A DNA stretch of 64,000 nt from Acidobacteriaceae bacterium dw_441 (GTDB lineage: Bacteria > Acidobacteriota > Terriglobia > Terriglobales > Acidobacteriaceae): contig JAAVVA010000004.1 of assembly GCA_018449715.1 (NCBI GenBank), positions 186,001 through 250,000 on the forward strand, written 5' to 3'. Below are positions 8,682 through 17,487 of the stretch, in pieces. The notes beneath the pieces are model-generated. The model had not been told where the DNA came from. It worked only from the letters and a program-made list of their open reading frames with translations, and did not search any database. Within the stretch, counting starts at the first letter, position 1. Every line of letters begins with the position of its first letter. The position numbers were made by a program, and so were the translations under genes.

Positions 8682-10604
8682 CTATGAGAGAGGGTGATTG
8701 GTCAGAATCTCTTTGCCGCCGTTTTGCAGGATGAGGTAGGTGGGGACGCGAAACTTCGGCAGCGGCTGGGTGACGTCCTGCCATAGGAAGACGCGCTGTT
8801 TTCCTTCCCACTTTTTGTTGAGCGAGTCCGCGTCTTCGAAGATGTGCGGGGCGTCGGGGAAGAAGCTTCCGTACCAGAGGTTCGAGCTGCGCCCTTCGAA
8901 GATGTGCAGGTCGTTTCGCTTCAGGTAGAAGCCGAGCGTGCTTCCGGCCTCGTACTCCCCGTGCAGCACGATGATGTCGTCGGGTTTGAGCACGGGGGCG
9001 ATGGCGTCGGCGAGCTGCTTCGAGCTCAGCACGGGAGCGAAGGTTTGCAGGCCGAGGTGCGCGGCCAGTAGAAACCCGAAGGCTCCTGCGGCGAGCCACA
9101 GGTTTGCGGCGTGCGGGCGGTAGCGGCGGCGCAGAAGGCACGACGCCAGGGTTCCGAGGAAGAGCGAGGCCGCGGTGATGGCGAGCGGAACCCGGAAGGC
9201 TCCCATCGCCTTGGCGTTCAGGTCGAGGAAGTGGCCGAAGGAGAGGGCATACTCCCCGGGGTTCTGCTGGAGCAGCATGGCAAGGTCGGTTCCGGGTTCG
9301 GCGGGTTGCGTGTGCGCGATGAAGAAGATCGCGGCCAGCGCGATGACGGTGCCGAAGGCAAGCAGGATGACGGCGATGCGCTGTCCTGCGGTGACGAGAC
9401 GGTTGGGAACCGTGAAGGCTTCCGCCTCCTCCGCTTCGCGGCAGAGCCAGTAGGCGATCAGAAGGATGAGCGCCGGAAGCGCGGGGAGGACGTAGTACTC
9501 CTGCCGGGTGGAGAAGGAGAAGAAGAGCAGGGGCAGGGCGGCCCAGAGTCCCAGCAGAAGCAGCGTGGATTGCTGCGCGGTGAGCGTGGCACGGCGAAGA
9601 ATCCCCTTCCACGGAACGGCGGTGACGGCATGGAAGAGGAAGGCGCTCCAGGGCATCAGCCAGATAAGGACGAGTCCCCAGAAGAGGAAGAGGGGGACAG
9701 TGTCGTAGTCGCGTGGGACGCGGAGGTTGAGGTAGCGCAGAAGCTGTTCGTTGACGAAGTAGAACCATGTCCAGCCGTGGACGTTGCCGTCGGTCGGCTG
9801 CGGAACAACCCAGTGGCCATTGGTGTAAGTGATGCTTCCGGGATTGCCCTGCGATGGATTGGCGATGCCGATGAGGACATGCCACGGCACAGCGACGACG
9901 AGGAAGACCAGTGTGCTTTCGAAGAGATGAAACTGGCGGATGCGCGAGAGTGCTCCTCGCAGACCGCGGGTGAGGACGAGGTGCAGAAGGACAATTCCGA
10001 TGGGAAAGACGATGCCGATCAGCCCTTTGGTGAGGACGTTGAAGGCGCAGCAGACGGCGAATCCGTAGCAGGGCAGGCTGCGGGGTGTGGTCTGTTGTTC
10101 GGTGAGCCAGTAGCAAAAGACCGACAGGGTGAGCCAGAGGCAGACCATCGCGTCGGGAATGGTGATGCGGGTGAAGATGAAGATTCCGAAGCTGGAGAGA
10201 AGGATCAGCCCGGCGTAGTGGCCCGCTCGTATGCTGAGGTCGTCTGATGTGTTCTGGGCGCTGCGGAAGGCGCGTCGGGCGAAGGCCTCGACCGCGAAGG
10301 CGAGTGCGAGAACCGTGAGGGCGAGGGGAAGACGTGCGGCGGCGGTGCCGACTCCGAAGAGCTTGAAGCTGGCGGCCATCGACCAGTAGAGCACCGGGGC
10401 TTTTTCGAGGTAGCGGATGCCGTTGGCGTAGAGAGTGGTCCAGTCGTGGCGGACGAGCATCTCGCGGGAGACCTCGGCGTGGACCGAGTCGGCGTCGTCG
10501 AGCAGGGGAGGAGCGAGCAGCGTGAAGCTCGCATAGAAGAAGAACCACAGCGCGAGGAGAATGAGGCGGTTGCGCGTTGTAAATCGTTGCAGGGAGGTGG
10601 GCAC
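8682..10604 (-). CDS. GT39/ArnT-like polytopic membrane glycosyltransferase
   Basis: 640 residues. The first two thirds consist of about eleven to twelve membrane helices, and the C-terminal 180 residues are mostly soluble and probably periplasmic. The first periplasmic loop has DDADSVHAEVSREML followed by RYLEKAPVLYWSM, the arrangement seen in ArnT/PMT (GT-C) enzymes, where acidic residues of that loop form the active site. These enzymes transfer sugars from polyprenyl-phosphate donors to lipid A, proteins or other envelope acceptors; donor and acceptor here are unknown. It is transcribed alone and divergently from the Rieske oxygenase gene with a 139-bp gap. Confidence 0.88.
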   Translation of the reverse strand: MPTSLQRFTTRNRLILLALWFFFYASFTLLAPPLLDDADSVHAEVSREMLVRHDWTTLYANGIRYLEKAPVLYWSMAASFKLFGVGTAAARLPLALTVLALAFAVEAFARRAFRSAQNTSDDLSIRAGHYAGLILLSSFGIFIFTRITIPDAMVCLWLTLSVFCYWLTEQQTTPRSLPCYGFAVCCAFNVLTKGLIGIVFPIGIVLLHLVLTRGLRGALSRIRQFHLFESTLVFLVVAVPWHVLIGIANPSQGNPGSITYTNGHWVVPQPTDGNVHGWTWFYFVNEQLLRYLNLRVPRDYDTVPLFLFWGLVLIWLMPWSAFLFHAVTAVPWKGILRRATLTAQQSTLLLLGLWAALPLLFFSFSTRQEYYVLPALPALILLIAYWLCREAEEAEAFTVPNRLVTAGQRIAVILLAFGTVIALAAIFFIAHTQPAEPGTDLAMLLQQNPGEYALSFGHFLDLNAKAMGAFRVPLAITAASLFLGTLASCLLRRRYRPHAANLWLAAGAFGFLLAAHLGLQTFAPVLSSKQLADAIAPVLKPDDIIVLHGEYEAGSTLGFYLKRNDLHIFEGRSSNLWYGSFFPDAPHIFEDADSLNKKWEGKQRVFLWQDVTQPLPKFRVPTYLILQNGGKEILTNHPLS

Positions 10605-10743
10605 AAATTCAGTTTATGTGGTCAGCACGAAGATTTTGATAGCGGAAAGTTTGAAAAGCTGGTTCCCGCGATACGAGGGCAGGTGATAATCGACCGGGAA
10701 TGGCGGTCTTCCGAGGCGTGTTGATAGACTCAGGCAGACGCCC

Positions 10744-11877
10744 ATGCAGGATCTTGTCTCATTGACAGCACAGATGCAGGCCCCTCCGGCGGAGCTGATC
10801 TTCGGCGACTGGTATCCGGCGCTGCGCGTGGCCGAGCTGCAGGTGGGTAAGATGACGCAGGCGCTGTTGCTCGGGGTTCCGCTGATCCTGGGGCGCAAGC
10901 GCGATGGCCACCTCTTTGCCATGCGCGACCTCTGTCCGCATCGCGGGATTCCTCTCTCCGCAGGATGGTTCGACGGCGAGCATGTGCAGTGCAAGTATCA
11001 CGGCTGGAAGTTCGAGCCTTGCTCGGGACAGTGCTCGGAGATTCCTTCGCTCACGCGGCACGAGACGCTGGAGCCGGGAAAGATTTATGCCGGGGCGTAT
11101 CCCTGCGAGGAGCGCGACGGATATGCGTGGGTCTACATGCCCGAGGCGGGGATGGGCAGGGCGGTGATTGGAGCCTCCGCGGGCGTGAGCAGTGAGATCC
11201 CCCCGGTGCCGGAGCTTCCGAAGTTTTCAGACAAATATCGCAGCGCGCATCTTGTGGCCGACCTTCCGTGCAACGTCGATCACGGCATCATCGGGCTGAT
11301 GGACCCGGCGCATGGGCCGTTCGTGCATCAGGCGTGGTGGTGGCGCAGCCAGGCGAGCATCCACGAGAAGGAAAAGCACTTCGAGCCGATTGAGGACCGC
11401 GAGAACGGCGGAAGGAACGCGGGGTTTCGCATGGCCTCGCATGCTCCCAGTGCTAACTCTGCTCCTTATAAGCTGCTGGGAGTTTATGGCGAGCCGATCA
11501 CGACGACCATCGATTTCGTTCTGCCGAACCGTCGCTACGAGACGATTCGCGCAGGGGCGAAGTGGTTTTCGAGCCTGACGACGGTGACTCCGGTGACGCC
11601 TTCGACCTGCCGCATCGACGTGATCGCGGCGTGGAATGTGTTTTACCACGTGCCGCTGGTGACCACGATTGCGAAGTTCTTTGGGGCGCGGTTCGTCCGG
11701 CAGGATCAGGAGACGATGATCGAGCAGGCGCAGGGATTGAAGTTTCACCCCGGCCTGATGCTGATCGACGACGCGGACAAGCCCGCGAAGTGGTACTTCG
11801 CTTTGAAGCAGGCAAGGCTGAAGGGGACCGGCGAGCATCCTCTGGATGGGCCGGTCACCCTGCACTGGAGGAGCTGA
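10744..11877 (+). CDS. Rieske non-haem iron oxygenase, alpha subunit type
   Basis: 377 residues. The N-terminal Rieske domain binds a 2Fe-2S cluster through C64-x-H66 and C83-x2-H86 (CPHRG ... CKYHGW). The catalytic domain has the mononuclear iron triad context D187-x2-H190-x4-H195 (DPAHGPFVHQ), preceded by the conserved NVDH. This is the layout of ring-hydroxylating or O-demethylating oxygenases such as the dicamba/vanillate demethylase group. No reductase or ferredoxin gene is adjacent, so electrons must come from elsewhere. The substrate is unknown. Its last 23 bp overlap the end of the convergent CPBP protease gene. Confidence 0.9.
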   Translation: MQDLVSLTAQMQAPPAELIFGDWYPALRVAELQVGKMTQALLLGVPLILGRKRDGHLFAMRDLCPHRGIPLSAGWFDGEHVQCKYHGWKFEPCSGQCSEIPSLTRHETLEPGKIYAGAYPCEERDGYAWVYMPEAGMGRAVIGASAGVSSEIPPVPELPKFSDKYRSAHLVADLPCNVDHGIIGLMDPAHGPFVHQAWWWRSQASIHEKEKHFEPIEDRENGGRNAGFRMASHAPSANSAPYKLLGVYGEPITTTIDFVLPNRRYETIRAGAKWFSSLTTVTPVTPSTCRIDVIAAWNVFYHVPLVTTIAKFFGARFVRQDQETMIEQAQGLKFHPGLMLIDDADKPAKWYFALKQARLKGTGEHPLDGPVTLHWRS

Positions 11878-12721
11878 GGGGCTGCTTCAATCGGCGCAGC
11901 CATAGGATGAGAGCGGTGGCTCCGACGGTGAGCGCGAGGCCCGCGCCGAATTCAGTAGTGATGAGGGTGGTCTTGTTGCGGTCGGTCGCTGGATCGAAGA
12001 CGACCTGAAGGAAGGCGTTGTGGCTGGCGTGCATCAGGACGCAGGGCCAGAGGCTTTCGGTCTTCAGACGCAGCCAGCCGATCACGAAGGACAGGGCGAT
12101 CACCATGAGCGTGAAGCAGAGCATGCGTGCGAAGGCGTTGGGAGCGGTGAAGAATCCGAATGCGGCCAACATGGGGTAGTGCCAGAGAGCCCAGAGGCTT
12201 CCGGTGATAAGTGCAGCAAGGGAGAATCCGAAGCGTCGGGTGAGCTGAGGCAGGAGGAATCCGCGCCATCCGATCTCTTCGCCCAGGGTGTTGGGCAGGC
12301 GCATCAGTACCCCGAAGGTGAGGATGACCGGAAGGTAAAGGCCGAGCGTAGCGGCGTGCGGAAAGGCGGGAAAGCCTGCGGCCTTCGCTCCGTTGCTGAA
12401 GAATGTGGAGGACTGGAGTGAACCCGGGATGAGGAGCCACGTCGCCAGATAGACGGGAACGATGTAGGCGAGTGGGAGCAGATAGCCGAGGGGCATGCGG
12501 CGTGTCTCGGGCCAGTTCCAGCCGAAGCTCTCCGAGGGAAGGTTATAGAGGACACGAGTCGCGAGAGCCGCAAGACCGGGCGTCCACATGAAGACCGTGA
12601 TGTAGAGGTTCGCCAGCGAGGGGTGCGCGGCGAAGGCTGTGAAGAAGGGAATGTCCGCGAGGCCGCTGAAGAGGACGAGAAACAGAAGGAAGGCGGGTAT
12701 GGGCGGGAGAAGCTTCTGCAT
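11855..12721 (-). CDS. CPBP-family intramembrane metalloprotease
   Basis: 288 residues with about eight predicted membrane helices. The three family motifs are present in order: EExxxR in GEEIGWRGFLLPQL (around residue 150), the His of LWALWHYP, and the HxxxN-type motif in MHASHNAF. CPBP (CAAX protease and bacteriocin-processing, 'Abi') proteins are intramembrane glutamate/metal-dependent endopeptidases; bacterial members process peptides or give self-immunity, and most have no known substrate. No bacteriocin-like gene is visible nearby. The 3' end overlaps the Rieske gene by 23 bp on opposite strands. A repeat cluster lies upstream. Confidence 0.88.
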   Translation of the reverse strand: MQKLLPPIPAFLLFLVLFSGLADIPFFTAFAAHPSLANLYITVFMWTPGLAALATRVLYNLPSESFGWNWPETRRMPLGYLLPLAYIVPVYLATWLLIPGSLQSSTFFSNGAKAAGFPAFPHAATLGLYLPVILTFGVLMRLPNTLGEEIGWRGFLLPQLTRRFGFSLAALITGSLWALWHYPMLAAFGFFTAPNAFARMLCFTLMVIALSFVIGWLRLKTESLWPCVLMHASHNAFLQVVFDPATDRNKTTLITTEFGAGLALTVGATALILWLRRLKQPLSSSSAG

Positions 12722-12835
12722 CGCCGGGGTCCTTTGCGGGGAGCGATTTGAGGCCTTGTGGATTGTCTCGTTGGACGCATTCGGATAGAAGACGTACCGG
12801 AAGGATAAGTTCTAAAAGTGAATGGGGAATTCCAT

Positions 12836-13076
12836 CATCCTGCGAACCCGCATCTGGCGATACAACCGCCAGATATGGGGCACCCGGCACCTGGCGTTCT
12901 GCAAAAATGCTGAGATTCTTCGTTTCGCTGCGCTTTACTCAGAAATGACGGTTGTGGTGAGTGTGGACAGGATTCGTCCCACCCTTCGCGGTGAGGCTGC
13001 GAAGGATGGGGCATCCGGTCTTTTGTGGCGGTACGGAAGAGAAGCAGATTCCTCCGCTCCGCTGCGGAATGACGAG
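12836..13076. repeat. dispersed palindromic repeat cluster, copy 2 (four modules)
   Basis: It occupies most of the 377-bp spacer between two minus-strand genes. The modules in order are: CATCTGGCG/CGCCAGATATG stem (12851-12859/12867-12877) ending GGGGCACCC; the module ATGCTGAGATTCTTCG... (about 12899-12952); the hairpin CCCACCCTTCGC/GCGAAGGATGGG (12978-12989/12999-13010, one mismatch); and the 38-bp GAGAAGCAGATTCC module (13039-13076). Each has relatives elsewhere in the window. No gene is visible in this spacer. Confidence 0.82.
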
Positions 13077-13098
13077 CTCCGAAGTAGCTATTTAGCGG

Positions 13099-14253
13099 CT
13101 ACTCGGTAGCCGCGAGCATTGCGGCCAGCAGCGCGGTGCGCGGGACGATGTGCTCTACGAGGATGTGCTCGTGGGCAGCGTGGGCTCCGGCTCCGATGGC
13201 TCCCATGCCGTCGAGCGTCGGGACGCCGAGCGCGGCGGTGAAGTTGCCGTCGGAGCCTCCTCCGGTGGAGGCCTCGTCGAGAGCGAAACCTAGTCCGGCC
13301 GCGAGCTTCTTCGCCTGCTTGAAGAGGGCGATGGTTCCGGACTTGCGCTCCATCGGGGGGCGGTTGATGCCTCCGGTGAGGGTGAGTTTGCAGGCGGGGT
13401 CGAAGGGCTTGAGCGAGCGGAAGAGGCGGGAGACGCGGGCCTCGTCGCTGGCGCGGGCGATGCGGACGTCGATTTCGGCGTGGGCCGCGGCGGCGATGAC
13501 GTTGGAGCGGGTGCCTCCGGAGACGACGCCGCAGTTGACCGTCAGGCCGCGGGAGAGATCGGTGAAGCCGGAGATGCGCTCGATCTGGCGAGCCAGCTCG
13601 AGGACGGCCGAGTGGCCGCGCTCGAAGTCGACGCCCGAGTGCGCGCCGACGCCGGTGACGTGGAGGTCGTAATGGCCGACTCCCTTCCGGGCGGTCTTCA
13701 GGGCGAGACCCTGCGCGGGTTCGAGTACGAAGACGGCGGAGGATTCCTGGGCCAGCCGCTCTGTGATGGGGCGCGAGATGGGGCTGCCGATCTCCTCCTC
13801 GCTGACGAGCAGAAGGGTGACGGGGCGCAGCAGGTCGAGGTCGCGCAGGATCGAGACGGCGGCCAGCGCCATGACCACCCCAGCCTTCATGTCGAGCACG
13901 CCGGGGCCGGAGAGGATGCCATCGCGGTTGGTCCAGGGCATGGATTTAAGGGTGCCGTGGGGCCAGACGGTATCGAGGTGGCCGAGCAGAAGGATGGGCT
14001 TGCGGCGGGAGCGAGAGGCTCCAAACCGAAGCTCGTAGACATCGCCAAATTTTTTTTGACGATGGCGCTTTACGCGCCCTCCCAGGGACTCGGCCCAGCC
14101 CGCGACCAACTGCTGCGCGGAGTTAACTGCGGCAGGATCTTCACTTGGACTTTCGACTCGGACGAGTTGTTCGAGGCTCTGGAGGAACCACGGGAGTACC
14201 GTCTGGGTGCGGAGAAGGATATCTTGGGGGATCGGCTGGGGTGTCATGGTCAT
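13099..14253 (-). CDS. M20-family metallopeptidase (glutamate carboxypeptidase-like)
   Basis: 384 residues of the zinc-dependent M20 exopeptidase family. Visible are the metal motif GHLDTVWPHG, the bridging Asp in GVLDMKAG, the catalytic Glu pair in VSEEEIGSP, and the C-terminal metal His in AHAAHEHILVEH. The middle portion (about 190-300) corresponds to the dimerisation domain. There is no signal peptide, so it should be cytoplasmic. It resembles carboxypeptidase G2-type enzymes that remove C-terminal Glu from folates or peptides; the exact substrate is unresolved. It is divergent from lpxC across 145 bp. Confidence 0.9.
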   Translation of the reverse strand: MTMTPQPIPQDILLRTQTVLPWFLQSLEQLVRVESPSEDPAAVNSAQQLVAGWAESLGGRVKRHRQKKFGDVYELRFGASRSRRKPILLLGHLDTVWPHGTLKSMPWTNRDGILSGPGVLDMKAGVVMALAAVSILRDLDLLRPVTLLLVSEEEIGSPISRPITERLAQESSAVFVLEPAQGLALKTARKGVGHYDLHVTGVGAHSGVDFERGHSAVLELARQIERISGFTDLSRGLTVNCGVVSGGTRSNVIAAAAHAEIDVRIARASDEARVSRLFRSLKPFDPACKLTLTGGINRPPMERKSGTIALFKQAKKLAAGLGFALDEASTGGGSDGNFTAALGVPTLDGMGAIGAGAHAAHEHILVEHIVPRTALLAAMLAATE

Positions 14254-14398
14254 CTTGTTGATGGTGAATGATTTACTGCGACGGTCTAGGCCTTGTGTTG
14301 GAGGGAAGACAATACGAAAGTGTGTCTTTTTTACAACACTCCTGAGAGGGGACAGCGCGTTTACCCTTATTAACGGATTGTAATGGAGACGCTGTTTC

Positions 14399-15316
14399 GT
14401 GGCATCTGAGCCTCATTTTGAGCAGACGATTCGCTCGGCGATTGAGTTCTGTGGAGTAGGACTTCACAGCGGCGCACCCGTTTCGATGCGGCTGGTCCCC
14501 GCCCCGGCGGGCTCGGGAATCGTCTTCCGCAGGACCGATCTGGACAACTTTGAGATCGCGGCCACGGGACGGAACGTTGCCAAGGTGAGCTACGCGACCA
14601 GCCTGATGCGAGGCAGCGTGCTGATCTCGACGACCGAGCACCTGCTCTCCGCCCTTATCGGCTATGGCGTCGATAACGTAATCGTGGAGATCAACAATCT
14701 CGAAGTTCCCATTCTGGACGGAAGCTCGCTTCCTTATATTCAGGCGTTCGAGAAGATCGGGCTGAAGCAGCAGCGCCGCAAGCGCGAGTACATGCGGGTG
14801 CTGAAGCCGGTGGAGGTTCGCGAGGGGAGCAAGTTTATCGGGGTCTATCCGGGCAGGGGGTATGCGATCGATTACACGATCGACTTCCCGGAGCCGATTG
14901 GCTACGAGACGCTGCGGGCGGACCTGGCGACGGGAGATTATGCGAAGCTGATCGCTCCAGCCCGGACCTTCGGTTTTAAAGAGGACGAGGCGATGCTGCG
15001 GAACATGGGACTGATCCGCGGAGTCTCGGACGAGAGCGCGATTATTCTTTCGCGCACGGGTGTCGAAAATGGGCCGCTGCGGTTTCCTGACGAGTTTGTG
15101 CGGCACAAGGTGCTGGATTTGATCGGCGATCTGGCGCTGGCTGGACGAAGGATCGAGGGCCGAGTGGTAGCCGAGCGTGCTGGCCATGCGATGCACACGG
15201 CGCTGGTGCAGCGGCTGCTGCGCGACCGTTCATCGTGGGAGATGGTCTGCGGATACGACGAGGTCGCCGAGTCTGAGAGCGAGGCAATTTCACATCTGAG
15301 GCCGGTTACGGTCTAG
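14399..15316 (+). CDS. lpxC: UDP-3-O-acyl-N-acetylglucosamine deacetylase
   Basis: 305 residues; the zinc-dependent deacetylase performing the committed step of lipid A synthesis in the cytoplasm. Zinc ligands H81 (STTEHLLSAL), H236 and D240 (RHKVLDLIGD) and the catalytic H263 (AGHAMH) are all present, as is the substrate segment LDGSSLPYI. Its length is that of the canonical single-domain enzyme, without FabZ fusion. The start is GTG 14399. folK starts on the base after its stop, so the two are translated from one message. It shows that the organism makes lipid A-based outer membrane. Confidence 0.97.
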   Translation: MASEPHFEQTIRSAIEFCGVGLHSGAPVSMRLVPAPAGSGIVFRRTDLDNFEIAATGRNVAKVSYATSLMRGSVLISTTEHLLSALIGYGVDNVIVEINNLEVPILDGSSLPYIQAFEKIGLKQQRRKREYMRVLKPVEVREGSKFIGVYPGRGYAIDYTIDFPEPIGYETLRADLATGDYAKLIAPARTFGFKEDEAMLRNMGLIRGVSDESAIILSRTGVENGPLRFPDEFVRHKVLDLIGDLALAGRRIEGRVVAERAGHAMHTALVQRLLRDRSSWEMVCGYDEVAESESEAISHLRPVTV

Positions 15317-15796
15317 GTGAGTCTTCTTGATTTCAATAAGTTAGCGGCGGTTGCGCTAGGGTCGAACCTCTCTTCGGGGTTCGGCGACCGCGAGGCGAAC
15401 CTGCGTGAAGCGGTGCGGCGGCTGGCGGCTCTGGGTGAGGTGAAGGCCGTGTCGCGGTTCTACGATACGGAGCCGGTGGGGTATCTGGACCAGCCGAAAT
15501 TTTTGAATGGAGCGGCGGTGATCGAGACGGCGCTGGAGCCGTTGGATCTGCTGCGGGGGCTGCTCGGGATTGAGCACGAGATGGGGCGCGAAAGGCTGAT
15601 CGACAAGGGGCCGAGGGTGATCGATCTCGACCTGCTGCTTTATGGGAACCGTGTGATGAGCACAGAAGAGCTGACGCTTCCTCACCCGGAGATGCAGGCG
15701 CGGAGGTTTGTGCTGGAGCCATTGGGGGAGATCGCGGGGGACTGGGTGCATCCGGTGCTGGGAGAGACGGTGGGGGAGTTGTTGCGGCGGTTGTGA
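15317..15796 (+). CDS. folK: 2-amino-4-hydroxy-6-hydroxymethyldihydropteridine diphosphokinase
   Basis: 159 residues; transfers pyrophosphate from ATP to hydroxymethyl-dihydropterin, the step just before FolP in folate synthesis. Signatures are ALGSNLSS...REANLREAV at the start, FYDTEPVGYLDQPKFLNGA, and the family pattern GPRVIDLDLLLYG. The GTG start at 15317 directly follows the lpxC TAG, an unusual gene partner. folP lies about 29 kb away in this window. After the gene comes a palindromic repeat element. Confidence 0.95.
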   Translation: MSLLDFNKLAAVALGSNLSSGFGDREANLREAVRRLAALGEVKAVSRFYDTEPVGYLDQPKFLNGAAVIETALEPLDLLRGLLGIEHEMGRERLIDKGPRVIDLDLLLYGNRVMSTEELTLPHPEMQARRFVLEPLGEIAGDWVHPVLGETVGELLRRL

Positions 15797-15823
15797 GGGC
15801 ATGGCGTACCGGCACAGACGTTT

Positions 15824-15965
15824 GGGTGCGCCATCCTTTGCGGTTTATCGCAAAGGGTGGGATGAGGATTTTAGTGCTGGTTTTTCAGACGAAGATTGTG
15901 TCCGTACGAAAGGAATTCATCCCACCCTTTCCGACGATGGAACTGTCGAAAAGGATGGGGCACCC
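15824..15965. repeat. BIME-like element, copy 3, with terminal inverted repeats
   Basis: A 142-bp element begins GGGTGCGCCA (15824) and ends TGGGGCACCC (15956-15965). The left hairpin has arms CCATCCTTTGCG (15831-15842) and CGCAAAGGGTGG (15849-15860). The right hairpin has arms 15921-15935 and 15945-15959 with the tip CCGAC/GTCG. The inner spacer (CAGACGAAGATTGTG) resembles that of copy 4. It fills most of the 343-bp gap between folK and the phosphodiesterase gene; nothing else is seen there. Confidence 0.85.
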
Positions 15966-16139
15966 GGACATCCTGCAAAGACTAGGACATTCGGACGATG
16001 TTTCGGGAACGAGGTGCGATTACATTAGCTTGGTAAAGCTCTCCGGGGTGCCCACGACGGCGCCTCTTTTTTTGTGCTCCTGTTGATGGAAAGAGTCTTT
16101 AACGCTTACGTAATCTGCGTATAAGATGCTTCCATCTTG

Positions 16140-17258
16140 ATGACCAATAAAGTTTTGAGCGGCGTTCTTTTCTGCGTGGGTGCTGTTGCGATGGCAAAGG
16201 CACAGGATGTTTCGGCGAACCCTTACCTCCAGGTGATAGAGAAGGCGTGGAAGCACGCCCAGGAGCATGGAGCGGTGCGGCCCGTGCTGTCGCCGGTCGA
16301 TGCGACGATGCTGAACGGTGAAGTTCCCCTGAAGGAGTTGCAGGCTCGGGGCTTCCAGGTGGTTCCGTGGACGACGAACGAGCCGGAGAAGATGCGGACC
16401 CAGATCCGCATGGGAATCGACGGTCTGATTACCGATCGTCCTGACCTGCTGCAGCAGGTGCTGAAGGAAGAGCGGGCGAATCCGCAGCCGGGAGAGAGGC
16501 TGAAGGGGTTTGATGTTTCGGCGCACCGCGGCGGTCGCGGGCTTCGTCCGGAGAACACGCTGCCCTCGTTCGAGAGCGGGCTCGACCAGCTGACGACGAC
16601 GCTGGAGACGGATACGGGCGTGACGACGGACGGCGTTTCGCTGATGTGGCACGATCAGTTTCTGAACCCCGAGAGCTGCCGCAAGGCGGACGGCTCGGCG
16701 TATACGGCGGAGAACCGCGTCTTTATTAAGGACATCTCGATGCCGGAGGCGCAGAAGACCTTTATCTGCGACAAGGTCCACTTTGGCGCGGACCAGAAGA
16801 ACGATCTGGCTCTGTCGCCGGTGGCCGTGGCGTTTGCGAAGAAGGAAGGGATGATCAGCCCGTATGCTCCGACGTACGTGGCGCAGCTCTTCCGGTTTGT
16901 GGATTTTTATGTGGATTACTACCGCAAGGGTGCGGGCAAGAGCGATCCTCATGCGAAGGAGCGGGCGGAGAATGCGGCCCGTGCTCGCTTCAACATCGAG
17001 ACGAAGATTATGCCCGAGGGTCTTGCGACCGATGAGGCGCACCGCAATCACACGGTGGCGCCGCAGGCGTTTGTCGATGCCCTGTGCGGAGCCATCGTGA
17101 AGAACAAGATGGAGTCGCGGGTCGAGGTGCAGAGCTTCGACTTCAGGACGCTGTTGCTGGTGGCCGAGCAGTTTCCGAAGATTCCCACCTACTATCTGAC
17201 CGGAGGCTCGAAGCTGCTTACGAGCCCGCTGGTTCCGGAGCAGTTGCGAGCGAAGTAG
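16140..17258 (+). CDS. secreted glycerophosphodiester phosphodiesterase with apparently permuted domain order
   Basis: 372 residues from ATG 16140 (a TTG directly before it is also in frame). A signal peptide (about 1-21, ending AKAQ) indicates export. The catalytic start motif of the GDPD TIM barrel, AHRGGRGLRPENTLPSF, begins at residue 128 rather than near the N-terminus, with H129, E138-N139 and the second His in WHDQ (171) in normal order. The segment that normally closes the barrel, GFQVVPWTTNEPEKM...GIDGLITDRPDLL, is found at about 71-104, before the catalytic motif. The C-terminus stops shortly after FDFRTLL...IPTYYLTG, where that closing segment would be expected. It probably hydrolyses glycerophosphodiesters in the periplasm if the barrel can close. 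Confidence 0.85.
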   Translation: MTNKVLSGVLFCVGAVAMAKAQDVSANPYLQVIEKAWKHAQEHGAVRPVLSPVDATMLNGEVPLKELQARGFQVVPWTTNEPEKMRTQIRMGIDGLITDRPDLLQQVLKEERANPQPGERLKGFDVSAHRGGRGLRPENTLPSFESGLDQLTTTLETDTGVTTDGVSLMWHDQFLNPESCRKADGSAYTAENRVFIKDISMPEAQKTFICDKVHFGADQKNDLALSPVAVAFAKKEGMISPYAPTYVAQLFRFVDFYVDYYRKGAGKSDPHAKERAENAARARFNIETKIMPEGLATDEAHRNHTVAPQAFVDALCGAIVKNKMESRVEVQSFDFRTLLLVAEQFPKIPTYYLTGGSKLLTSPLVPEQLRAK

Positions 17259-17287
17259 CTCTTCGGCAACTCTCGTTTCCTCCGAGT

Positions 17288-17324
17288 CGCATCCCGCCCA
17301 TCACGCGGGATGCGGTTTGTGTTT
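17288..17324 (+). terminator. rho-independent terminator after the phosphodiesterase gene
   Basis: A perfect 10-bp stem CGCATCCCGC/GCGGGATGCG (17288-17297/17305-17314) with a 7-nt loop is followed by GTTTGTGTTTT. It lies 30 bp downstream of the stop. Confidence 0.85.
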
Positions 17325-17359
17325 TGGAGAGGATCTCCGGAGATGCTGTAAGGCGATCT

Positions 17360-17389
17360 GAGATTCTTACGTTTCGATAAAAGAATCTC
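17360..17389. repeat. 9-bp inverted repeat upstream of TonB-dependent receptor
   Basis: Arms GAGATTCTT (17360-17368) and AAGAATCTC (17381-17389) are separated by 12 nt, with no following T-run. It lies about 100 bp before the receptor start and may be an operator or a leader hairpin; the role is unproven. Confidence 0.4.
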
Positions 17390-17487
17390 CACCGGGTGTT
17401 GATTTATTTAGCACACTGCCAGTTCTGAAACGCTCTATTCATGAAACGGTAATCGGGGGTTTACAAGGCCTCGTTAGCGTTACCCCC

